Source: an uncultured Lachnospiraceae bacterium
GTDB taxonomy: Bacteria; Bacillota_A; Clostridia; Lachnospirales; Lachnospiraceae
Length of the DNA: 7,625 nucleotides
NCBI GenBank assembly: GCA_910585855.1
Contig: CAJUGZ010000216.1
Coordinates: 1-7,625 of the forward strand
Reading direction: 5' to 3'
Positions 1-5,612 of the stretch are shown piece by piece. Each line of letters starts with the position of its first letter. Within the stretch, counting starts at the first letter, position 1. The translations under genes and the position numbers were made by a program. The notes under the pieces are model-generated. The model was not told the origin of the DNA. It did not search any database and worked only from the letters and a program-made list of their open reading frames with translations.

Positions 1-61
1 CTTTGCATCTTTATCGTCCCCAAGTCACTTCTTAATTTTCCGTATCATTCTGCTGCCTTTT

Positions 62-90
62 ATTTTAATATAATTTTTTCCATTCGGCAA
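62..90 (-). promoter_or_regulatory. Possible leftward promoter
   Basis: Read on the minus strand, TTGCCG (85-90) and TAAAAT (62-67) are separated by 17 bp, a good sigma-A-like arrangement. It would drive a gene starting left of the window; no convincing ribosome binding site and start are visible in positions 1-60. The -35 lies in a short stretch (87-97) that recurs upstream of prmA at 7419-7429. AT-rich sequence gives chance matches, so this is only a candidate. Confidence 0.3.
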
Positions 91-110
91 GTCTTTTATC
101 TGAATTTCTT

Positions 111-475
111 CAATAAGTTTTTGGGAGGGAGGACGCCAGATTCGAAAACGGTGAACCGCCTGCTGTTCCACGTTTCCGAAAAGTAAGAAGTTCTAAGACC
201 TCTGCCGCCTCGTACATCCAGCCGGACAGACCGGAGCGCAATTCGCCCTCATAGCCACCAAAACGAAACAGATATCCCCAATGATGCCACCTGCCACCAA
301 GCCATCCCGTTCCAATACGCCGGGCTAAACACGCTCCTTTTTTTTCACACCCTGCATGGAAGCAGGATGTGAAAAAAATCTTAGATTGTTGAGCAGAAGT
401 CAAGAACTTCTAACTTTTCTCCAAAGTCACTGCAGGCGGTTCACCGTTTTCGAATCTGGCTGTTCTTGGATGGCG
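111..475 (+). repeat. Foldback repeat element, copy A
   Basis: This is a non-coding, GC-richer element with perfect 29-bp terminal inverted repeats at 135-163 and 432-460. Imperfect pairing extends inward over roughly 135-205 and 393-460. It shares blocks with copy B (694-1056, inverted) and copy C (7441-7625, same orientation): the left arm, CCGGAGCGCAATTCGCCC (231-248), GGGCTAAACACGC (322-334), and a central hairpin at 339-378. The left edge has a leader, GAGGGAGGACGC (125-136), preceded by an AATAAGT-like stretch. The right edge continues to about TTGGAT (470-475), which also has a counterpart in copy B. Strand is given by leader orientation. The size and ends resemble a MITE, but no target-site duplication or parent transposase is visible. 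A structured RNA is an alternative. No convincing gene lies here. Confidence 0.8.
339..378 (-). other. Central 17-position hairpin of copy A
   Basis: CCTGC (351-355) pairs with GCAGG (362-366) around a six-base loop. The stem continues through CACA/TGTG and seven T-A pairs. One internal position is a U·G wobble on the minus strand but an A·C-type mismatch on the plus strand. The T run is on the 5' side and the A run on the 3' side of either transcript, so it does not have the layout of an intrinsic terminator. Copy B has the same hairpin with a compensated pair. Confidence 0.75.
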
Positions 476-693
476 GAGCGAAAAGAAAGTAAACATTCAT
501 CCAAACTTTAAAAGTAGATATTCATCCAAACTTTTACAGCTATCCCATTGTAGGTTCTTTGTGAACTTTCTAAACTCTGAGTATTCGCACATTCTCCAAT
601 TTGATGCAAGCTGCCAAACTGACTTAAAAAAGCAAAATGAGAATATCGGAACTTAAATGTCAAAAAGAACCTTATAAAAGGATTTCTACCGTT
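476..693. other. Non-coding spacer between repeat copies A and B
   Basis: I see no credible gene: the open frames are short, lack ribosome binding sites and run into the repeats. It holds two 15-bp direct copies of ATTCATCCAAACTTT (495-509 and 520-534), spaced 25 bp start to start, and a weak inverted pair around AGGTTCTTT (about 552-560) and its complement (about 664-672). Base composition is AT-rich, unlike the flanking repeats. Confidence 0.5.
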
Positions 694-1056
694 ATCCAAC
701 GAACAGCGAGAGGCGGTTTGCCCCTTTCCTTTGTATGCGACTTCGGAGAATGGTTAGAACGTCTGGCTTCTGTGGAAGCACCTAGAATTTTTTTCATATC
801 CTGCTTCCATGCAGGGTATGAAAAAAAAGGGGCGTGTTTAGCCCGTATTGTGAAGAAAAGGATTATTTTACAGGTGGAAAAATCTTTCCTTACGCCAATC
901 ACGTTTTGCCTTGGAATACGGGCGAATTGCGCCCCGGTTCGAACGGGGGATGTGCTGGGATACAGAAGCCTTAGACGTTCTTGCCGTTCGGAGACCGGAG
1001 CAAGCAAAGGAAAGGGGCAAACCGCCTCTGGCGTCCGGTGAAAGCCTCCTCCTCCT
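694..1056 (-). repeat. Foldback repeat element, copy B (inverted)
   Basis: This is the same family as copy A in the opposite orientation. Perfect 25-bp terminal inverted repeats lie at 709-733 and 1005-1029, with imperfect arms to about 773 and from about 962. Shared internal blocks are GGGCGAATTGCGCCCCGG (920-937), GCGTGTTTAGCCC (832-844) and the central hairpin (788-827). Outer flanks also match copy A: ATCCAA plus GAACAGC at 695-707, and, read on the minus strand, AATAAGTCTTTTGAGGAGG and GGACGCCAGA on the mtaB side. The terminal arm sequence differs from that of copy A although both arms within this copy are identical. It starts only about 25-50 bp after the mtaB stop codon in mtaB's transcription direction, so it may form the 3' end of that transcript. 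Confidence 0.8.
788..827 (+). other. Central hairpin of copy B
   Basis: CCTGC (800-804) pairs with GCAGG (811-815) around TTCCAT, continued by CATA/TATG and seven T-A pairs. Position 799 against 816 is a U·G wobble on this strand. Relative to copy A, one C-G pair is replaced by a T-A pair through matching changes on both sides of the stem. As in copy A, the U run precedes the stem, so it is not a terminator. Confidence 0.75.
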
Positions 1057-1080
1057 CAAAAGACTTATTACAATCCAATT

Positions 1081-2442
1081 TTAGTTTCCCACTTCAATTC
1101 TTCCAGACAAGGTATCTTCTAAAACCTTTCCTGTCAATTTTACCCGCACAATCTGACCAATTTTCTTATCAGTTTTTTCTTGATTTTCTCCCTCTCTCTT
1201 AAACGAATCCCCTATCTTTACTGCTACCTTTATATATTCCATTGTATGTCCAATCCAATAAAAAAATCCGTCTATCTCCACAATTTCTTCTATCAGCACA
1301 TCCGTTTCCTGCCCAATCCACCGTTCCCGATACCGATTGGACAATTCCTTTTCCAAACAAAGCAACTGACTGCTCCGCTTAGCCTTTACCTGCTCTGACA
1401 CCTGATCCGGCATAAGTGCTGCCTTTGTCCCAAAACGCTTCGAATACTTAAAAATATGCATCTCAAAAAAAGAAACCGTTTCCAAAAATTCTTTCGTACA
1501 AAGAAACTCCTCCTCCGTTTCTCCGGGAAATCCAACAATAATATCCGTTGTAATCGCAGGATCTCTATAATATCTTCTTAAAAGAGTACACTTCTCAAGA
1601 TATTCCTCCGTACTATAAAACCGATGCATCCGCTTTAACACCGAATCGCATCCGCTCTGCAAAGAAAGATGAAAATGCGGACAAACCTTTGGAAGCCCAG
1701 CAATCGTTTCCACAAATTCCTCCGTTATAATACGAGGCTCTAAAGACCCTAAACGAATCCTCTCTATCTTCGGTATTTTGTGAAGCCCACAAATCACCGA
1801 AAGCAATGTTTCCTTCCCCTCTTTTTGATCTACCCCATAAGAAGACAGATGTATCCCAGTCAGCACAATTTCCTTATACCCCTGCTCTGCCAAAGCAGAC
1901 GCCTCCTCCAATATAGAATCTAACTCCCTGCTTCTGACCCGCCCCCTAACATAAGGAATCATACAATACGTACAAAACTGATTACACCCATCTTGAATCT
2001 TAAGAATTGCACGAGTATGATTTTCCAAACGAGCAATCGGCATATCCTCATACTCCTTTGTATCATTAATGGCAATCACCGTTTCCATTATCTTCCGCTC
2101 CCGCTTAAAATCCTCTATTATCCGAACAATATCCTTTTTCTTATTATTCCCAACTATCAAATCAATTGCCGCATCTGCCTCACATTCTTCCTTTGATGCC
2201 TGTACATAACACCCTACCGCCACAACAATCGCCTGCGGATTCTGTTTTTTCGCCCGATGAAGCATCTGTCTGGATTTCCGATCCGCAATATTTGTTACAG
2301 TACAAGTATTCACAATATAAATATCCGCTTCTTCTCCAAACGGCACAATACAATAACCGGCTTCTTCCAAACGCTGCTGCATCGCTTCTGTTTCATATGC
2401 ATTTACTTTACATCCTAAATTATGCAATGCCACCCGTTCCAC
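1081..2442 (-). CDS. mtaB: tRNA t6A37 methylthiotransferase MtaB
   Basis: This 453-residue radical SAM enzyme adds a methylthio group to N6-threonylcarbamoyladenosine at position 37 of ANN-decoding tRNAs, giving ms2t6A in the cytoplasm. The N-terminal domain carries the three cysteines for one iron-sulfur cluster: C11 in LGCKVN, C47 in NTCTV and C78 in VGCYV. The radical SAM motif CNQFCTYC supplies C153, C157 and C160 for the second. SLQSGCDSVLKRM (260-272) and DIIVGFPGET (300-309) are typical of the family. The last 80 or so residues match a TRAM RNA-binding domain. LGCKVN together with overall length favours MtaB over MiaB or RimO. The start is GTG at 2440-2442, with AGGAGG (2452-2457) nine bases upstream; the in-frame GTG at codon 4 is too far from that site. 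No clear terminator follows; repeat copy B begins almost at once. Confidence 0.93.
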   Translation of the reverse strand: MERVALHNLGCKVNAYETEAMQQRLEEAGYCIVPFGEEADIYIVNTCTVTNIADRKSRQMLHRAKKQNPQAIVVAVGCYVQASKEECEADAAIDLIVGNNKKKDIVRIIEDFKRERKIMETVIAINDTKEYEDMPIARLENHTRAILKIQDGCNQFCTYCMIPYVRGRVRSRELDSILEEASALAEQGYKEIVLTGIHLSSYGVDQKEGKETLLSVICGLHKIPKIERIRLGSLEPRIITEEFVETIAGLPKVCPHFHLSLQSGCDSVLKRMHRFYSTEEYLEKCTLLRRYYRDPAITTDIIVGFPGETEEEFLCTKEFLETVSFFEMHIFKYSKRFGTKAALMPDQVSEQVKAKRSSQLLCLEKELSNRYRERWIGQETDVLIEEIVEIDGFFYWIGHTMEYIKVAVKIGDSFKREGENQEKTDKKIGQIVRVKLTGKVLEDTLSGRIEVGN

Positions 2443-2472
2443 TAATAACTCCCTCCTATTCCATAAATAAAA

Positions 2473-2580
2473 ATTTCATTTTAAGGCACTAAAACACAGC
2501 CATACAATACCTAAGTGACGACGGGAAATGATGACCCTGCGTAGACCATCCTTTCCGTTTGGACTGTACATCTCCACCAG
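2473..2580 (+). repeat. Degenerate copy of the second repeat family
   Basis: AAGTGACGACGGGAAAT (2513-2529) matches the complement of 3084-3100 at 16 of 17 positions. The shared stretch continues through ATGACCCTGC, TAGA and weaker similarity to about 2575. Outer hairpin pairs survive (ATTTC 2473-2477 with GAAAT 2525-2529; CACT 2487-2490 with AGTG 2514-2517), but the inner stem and the left terminal repeat are gone. It lies in inverted orientation to the better copy at 3050-3200, and the two flank the HPr-like gene. Confidence 0.65.
2478..2507 (-). promoter_or_regulatory. Candidate mtaB promoter
   Basis: Read leftward, TTGTAT (2502-2507) and TAAAAT (2478-2483) are separated by 18 bp and lie about 35 bp upstream of the mtaB start. 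Both hexamers fall inside the degenerate repeat copy at 2473-2580, so the repeat remnant may now provide promoter sequence. This is a pattern match only. Confidence 0.4.
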
Positions 2581-2645
2581 AAAATAAAAAAAACATAAAA
2601 AGTTACTAGAATCTCAAATTGTTTCCTGTTTATTTCGATTTTATA

Positions 2646-2677
2646 TTGACTTTTTTCCCTCAAACCTTTACTATAAT
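2646..2677 (+). promoter_or_regulatory. Promoter of the HPr-like gene
   Basis: TTGACT (2646-2651) is a strong -35. The perfect TATAAT (2672-2677) is 20 bp away, which is long; TACTAT (2669-2674) overlaps it at the ideal 17 bp. Either gives a start near 2681-2685. An A-rich tract at about 2581-2600 lies upstream and could act as an UP-like element. The leader to the ATG is about 45-50 bases. Confidence 0.65.
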
Positions 2678-2684
2678 TGTGTAT

Positions 2685-2698
2685 TGAAACAGATCACA
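2685..2698 (+). promoter_or_regulatory. cre-like site (possible CcpA operator)
   Basis: TGAAACAGATCACA fits the catabolite-responsive-element consensus TGWAANCGNTNWCA at 13 of 14 positions. The one departure is A for the first base of the central CG, normally among the most conserved positions, which weakens the call. It sits just after the -10 element, where a bound CcpA would repress transcription. Chance occurrence is possible. Confidence 0.3.
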
Positions 2699-2730
2699 TA
2701 CTTAATGAATCAATAAGGAGGGTATTTCCA

Positions 2731-2961
2731 ATGAAAACGGTTAAAATTTCTTTAAATTCTATCGACAAGGTAAAAGCCTTTGTAAACGATATCACAAAGT
2801 TTGACGCTGACTTTGACTTAGTATCTGGAAGATATGTAATCGATGCAAAATCTATTATGGGAATCTTCAGCTTAGATCTTTCCAAACCAATCGATTTAAA
2901 CATTCATACAGAAGGTGATGCAGAAGAAATCTTAAATATATTAGCACCTTACCTGATTTAA
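2731..2961 (+). CDS. HPr-like protein lacking the phosphocarrier histidine
   Basis: This 76-residue protein matches the HPr fold in its C-terminal two-thirds: KFDADFDL (23-30) and KSIMGIFSLDLSK (40-52) align with the region of HPr that holds regulatory Ser46 and the hydrophobic patch used by HPr kinase and CcpA. S41 is the Ser46 equivalent, followed by I42 and M43. The usual His15 motif (G-H-A-R-P-like) is absent: residues 9-17 read NSIDKVKAF, with no histidine there. It therefore cannot pass phosphate from enzyme I in the standard way. Bacillus Crh is a known precedent for an HPr relative without His15 that acts in catabolite control, but orthology is not shown here. The start ATG has AAGGAGG (2715-2721) nine bases upstream, and an in-frame upstream start would lie at or before the transcription start. 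The gene is monocistronic, opposite in strand to all its neighbours. Confidence 0.85.
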   Translation: MKTVKISLNSIDKVKAFVNDITKFDADFDLVSGRYVIDAKSIMGIFSLDLSKPIDLNIHTEGDAEEILNILAPYLI

Positions 2962-2986
2962 TTTCCAGACAGAAAATCTTTATCCT

Positions 2987-3019
2987 TCAGCTTGAGTTTT
3001 TGGCTCAAGCTGATTTTTT
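2987..3019 (+). terminator. Intrinsic terminator of the HPr-like gene
   Basis: A perfect 10-bp stem, TCAGCTTGAG (2987-2996) with CTCAAGCTGA (3004-3013), encloses a 7-base loop and is followed by six Ts. It begins 26 bp after the stop codon. On the opposite strand no U tract follows the stem, so it should act mainly on the plus strand and not end the thiI operon. Confidence 0.9.
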
Positions 3020-3049
3020 ATGCACACTAATACAAAGGAACTATACACA

Positions 3050-3200
3050 GCCGAAAGCCGAATGGTGTTCTATGCAGGGTCATATTTCCCGTCGGCACTT
3101 GGGTGCTGTATTTTAGCACCCTAGTGTCCGCTACGAGGAAATTCTAAGCGCAAGCGAGCCCGGAATAGAATTCCATTCGGCTTTCAGCGTCCTCCCTCGA
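3050..3200 (-). repeat. Second repeat family, intact-looking copy
   Basis: Terminal inverted repeats of 20 bp (3054-3073 and 3165-3184) match at 18 of 20 positions. Inside is a long interrupted hairpin: ATTTCC/GGAAAT (3084-3089, 3137-3142), CACT/AGTG (3096-3099, 3123-3126) and a perfect 7-bp apex stem GGGTGCT/AGCACCC (3101-3107, 3115-3121). Read on the minus strand it starts with GAGGGAGGACGC (3187-3198), the same leader as foldback copy A, two bases after the thiI stop codon. No U tract follows the hairpin, so a role in ending the thiI transcript is not evident. A degenerate relative lies at 2473-2580. Confidence 0.75.
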
Positions 3201-4388
3201 TCAAGTATACTTACAAACTACAATTTCCCTGTCAGAAACAGCCCTCTCTACCATCTCCTCCATTTTTTCCTTAAGTTTTTCTTCACTTTTTTGAATTACT
3301 TTTAAGCTTGGCTTTGTCACCGGATGTTTTGCTACAAAAATCGTACAACAATCCTCAAACGGCTGAATGGATGTTTCATATGTGTTAATTTTTAAAGCAA
3401 GATCAATAATCTCTAATTTATCAAATCCGATTACCGGACGAAATACTGGCATTGTACATACTTCATTGGTAGCATAAAGACTTTGCATTGTCTGGCTGGC
3501 AACCTGTCCAATACTCTCTCCTGTAATCAATCCTAACGCACCGCTTTCTCTTGCAATCTGTTCTGCAATTCTCATCATATACCGCCGCATAATAATGGTC
3601 AGTTCCTCATGCGGACATTGATCATAAATATAAAGCTGAATATCGGTAAAATTTATAATATGCAATTTTATTGGTCCTGCATATTTTGCAACCAGTGACG
3701 CCAAATCAATTACTTTTTGTTTCGCACGTTCCGAGGTATAAGGCGGTGCATGAAAATAAACGGCTTCAATCTGAACTCCTCTTTTTGCAATCATCCATCC
3801 GGCAACCGGACTGTCTATTCCGCCGGAAAGCAAAAGCATTGCCTTTCCGTTTGTTCCAACCGGCATACCACCGCTGCCTGAAATGATCTGTGAATAAATA
3901 TGAATTTTCTTGCGCACTTCAATAAAAATATTGATCTGTGGATGATGCACATCTACCCGCATCTTTGGAAATGCATCCAAAATCCTTGCGCCAATTTCAC
4001 TGTTTATGGTCATAGAATCCATTGGAAAATTCTTTCTTGCTCTTCTGGCATGTACTTTAAATGTCTGCTGCGAATCAGGATAAACCTGCTTAATATAAGC
4101 AATTACCTGTTCTGCCAAATCTTCAAATCCTCTGTCTTCTATCTGTACAACCGGGCAAATTCCTACAATTCCAAATACCCTCTTTAATGCAGTAATGGTT
4201 TCTTCATAGTCATACTCTCCCTCTGCTTCTACATAAATCCGCCCCTGCTCTTTTGATACCGTAAACTTTCCCTCTGCCTCTCTTAAGGCAAATTGAATCT
4301 GCCGTACCAAAGCATCTTCAAACAGATAGCGGTTTCTTCCTTTAATTCCGATTTCTCCATATTTAATTAAAAATGCTTTAAATAACAT
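3201..4388 (-). CDS. thiI: tRNA 4-thiouridine synthase ThiI (no rhodanese domain)
   Basis: ThiI adenylates U8 of tRNA and transfers sulfur to give 4-thiouridine, a near-UV sensor; in some bacteria it also serves thiamine thiazole synthesis. The 395-residue protein shows the N-terminal KYGEIGIKGRNR (9-20), a THUMP RNA-binding region (about 60-165) and the PP-loop SGGIDSP (188-194) of the adenylating domain. FEDCCTIF (344-351) contains cysteines in the region of the catalytic cysteine known in the family. The C-terminal rhodanese domain of E. coli ThiI is absent, as in Bacillus, where a dedicated desulfurase supplies sulfur; the gene just upstream encodes one. The ATG at 4386-4388 was chosen because homologues begin with this MLFKAFLIKYGE stretch and GGGAG (4394-4398) lies five bases upstream. 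An earlier in-frame ATG at 4437-4439 would overlap the preceding gene and add a charged, family-atypical extension. Confidence 0.94.
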   Translation of the reverse strand: MLFKAFLIKYGEIGIKGRNRYLFEDALVRQIQFALREAEGKFTVSKEQGRIYVEAEGEYDYEETITALKRVFGIVGICPVVQIEDRGFEDLAEQVIAYIKQVYPDSQQTFKVHARRARKNFPMDSMTINSEIGARILDAFPKMRVDVHHPQINIFIEVRKKIHIYSQIISGSGGMPVGTNGKAMLLLSGGIDSPVAGWMIAKRGVQIEAVYFHAPPYTSERAKQKVIDLASLVAKYAGPIKLHIINFTDIQLYIYDQCPHEELTIIMRRYMMRIAEQIARESGALGLITGESIGQVASQTMQSLYATNEVCTMPVFRPVIGFDKLEIIDLALKINTYETSIQPFEDCCTIFVAKHPVTKPSLKVIQKSEEKLKEKMEEMVERAVSDREIVVCKYT

Positions 4389-4425
4389 AAACGCTCCCAA
4401 CCTTTTTATTTTTTCATTTCTTTTT

Positions 4426-5580
4426 CTATTTTCTGGCATATCTTCTAAGTACTACAAGCAGTTCCTGCAAAACCGAAAGGCAATAGTCGATTTCCTCTTC
4501 TGTTGTAAAAACAGAAAAGCTAAAACGCAGCGTAGAATCCAAATACTCTTTTGCTGCTTTTATTCCTTTTAAGGTTATACTTTCTGCTGTCTTATTAGAA
4601 GAACATGCCGAACCTGCTGATACAAAAATTCCCTTTTCTTCCAGTGCATGAAGCAGCACCTCACTTCTTACTCCTAAAAATCCCACACTTACAATATGCG
4701 GCGCACTGCATCGCTCAGAAAATCCATGAATATACGTACCCTCTATTTTTTCTATTCCTTTTACAAATCGTTCTTTTAATTGATAGAGTCGTTCTATCTT
4801 TTGTTCAAAATTCTGATAGGCTTCTTTTGCTGCCTGTCCAAGTCCTGCAATCGCTGCTACATTTTCTGTCCCGGAACGGATTCCCTTCTGCTGCCCGCCT
4901 CCTAGTAAAATAGGACGAATCTTTACTCCTGAGCGAATATATAAAAATCCACTTCCCTTTGGACCATGAATTTTATGCCCGCTTACCGACAATAAATCAA
5001 TTCCGATCCGTTTCGGATAAATCCGATACTTTCCAAAAGCCTGTATCGCATCTACATGAAATAAAATTTTTGGATTTTTCTGTTTTATTCTATTTGCAAT
5101 CTCCTCGATTGGTTCAACCGTTCCAATCTCATTATTGACATACATAATCGAAACTAAAATCGTATCTTCTCTTATTGCCTCTGTTAGCATTTTCAGATCA
5201 ACCATCCCATTTTTATCTACGGAAAGATACGTAACACAAAATCCATTTTCCTCTAAATATTTCATTACATTTCTTACAGAAGGATGTTCAATGCAGCTTG
5301 TAATCAAATGTTTTCCTGCCCGCTGATTTGCCAATGCCGCTCCAATCAAAGCCAAATTGTTAGATTCTGTTCCGCCGGATGTAAATATAATTTCCTTTTC
5401 CTCTGCCTTTAATAATTTTGCTATAATATTTCTTGCATCCTTTATATAGTTTTCTGCATCCATTCCCTTCTGATGCATAGAAGAAGGATTTCCATAATCT
5501 GAAACAAATGTTTCTACCATAAGATCTTTTACGGAATCCAATACTTTTGTCGTTGCCGAATTATCCAAATACACATCCAT
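4426..5580 (-). CDS. Cysteine desulfurase, NifS/IscS family (ThiI sulfur donor)
   Basis: This PLP enzyme takes sulfur from cysteine, leaving alanine and an enzyme persulfide. The 384 residues show all expected sites: H99 in CIEHPSV, NNEIG (149-153), HVDAIQ (175-180) with D177 and Q180 around PLP, the lysine K203 in SGHKIHGPKG that binds PLP, the RSGTEN loop (235-240), the catalytic C326 in SAGSACSS, and R351 in STLRFSF that binds the substrate carboxylate. Its place 37 bp before thiI, and the lack of iscU or other cluster assembly genes nearby, point to a dedicated ThiI partner like Bacillus NifZ rather than a general iron-sulfur IscS; this is inference. The ATG at 5578-5580 has GAAAGG nine bases upstream. 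An in-frame TTG three codons earlier abuts that site and is not a usable start. It lies 32 bp after rsmE in the same operon. Confidence 0.92.
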   Translation of the reverse strand: MDVYLDNSATTKVLDSVKDLMVETFVSDYGNPSSMHQKGMDAENYIKDARNIIAKLLKAEEKEIIFTSGGTESNNLALIGAALANQRAGKHLITSCIEHPSVRNVMKYLEENGFCVTYLSVDKNGMVDLKMLTEAIREDTILVSIMYVNNEIGTVEPIEEIANRIKQKNPKILFHVDAIQAFGKYRIYPKRIGIDLLSVSGHKIHGPKGSGFLYIRSGVKIRPILLGGGQQKGIRSGTENVAAIAGLGQAAKEAYQNFEQKIERLYQLKERFVKGIEKIEGTYIHGFSERCSAPHIVSVGFLGVRSEVLLHALEEKGIFVSAGSACSSNKTAESITLKGIKAAKEYLDSTLRFSFSVFTTEEEIDYCLSVLQELLVVLRRYARK

Positions 5581-5612
5581 TTCTGTCAACCTTTCTTAAT
5601 TTGACTTTTATC

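Noticed and set aside
6..8. Possible minus-strand ATG at the left edge
   Set aside because: It lacks a convincing AGGAGG-like site and only two codons are visible.
1..183. Plus-strand frame open from the window start
   Set aside because: No start or ribosome binding site is in view, it runs into repeat copy A, and the encoded peptide looks like translated AT-rich non-coding sequence. A gene tail cannot be fully excluded.
339..378. Central hairpin with T and A runs as a terminator
   Set aside because: On both strands the U run precedes and the A run follows the stem, the reverse of an intrinsic terminator.
110..403. 97-codon minus-strand open frame resembling the one in copy B
   Set aside because: It lies wholly inside repeat copy A. 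Similarity to the copy B frame is limited to the conserved hairpin, the compensatory hairpin changes are non-synonymous, copy C has a frame-shifting indel, and there is no ribosome binding site. It is a translated repeat.
495..534. Direct repeats as a mini CRISPR array
   Set aside because: Only two 15-bp units with a 10-bp gap; no spacer-sized intervals and no cas genes.
932..948. tRNA T-arm-like stem-loop (CCCCG, GTTCGAA, CGGGG)
   Set aside because: The loop is out of register with a true T loop and no acceptor, D or anticodon arms surround it.
637..1041. 134-codon plus-strand open frame
   Set aside because: It spans spacer and repeat copy B, has no ribosome binding site, and its composition follows the inverted repeat rather than codon use like the neighbouring genes.
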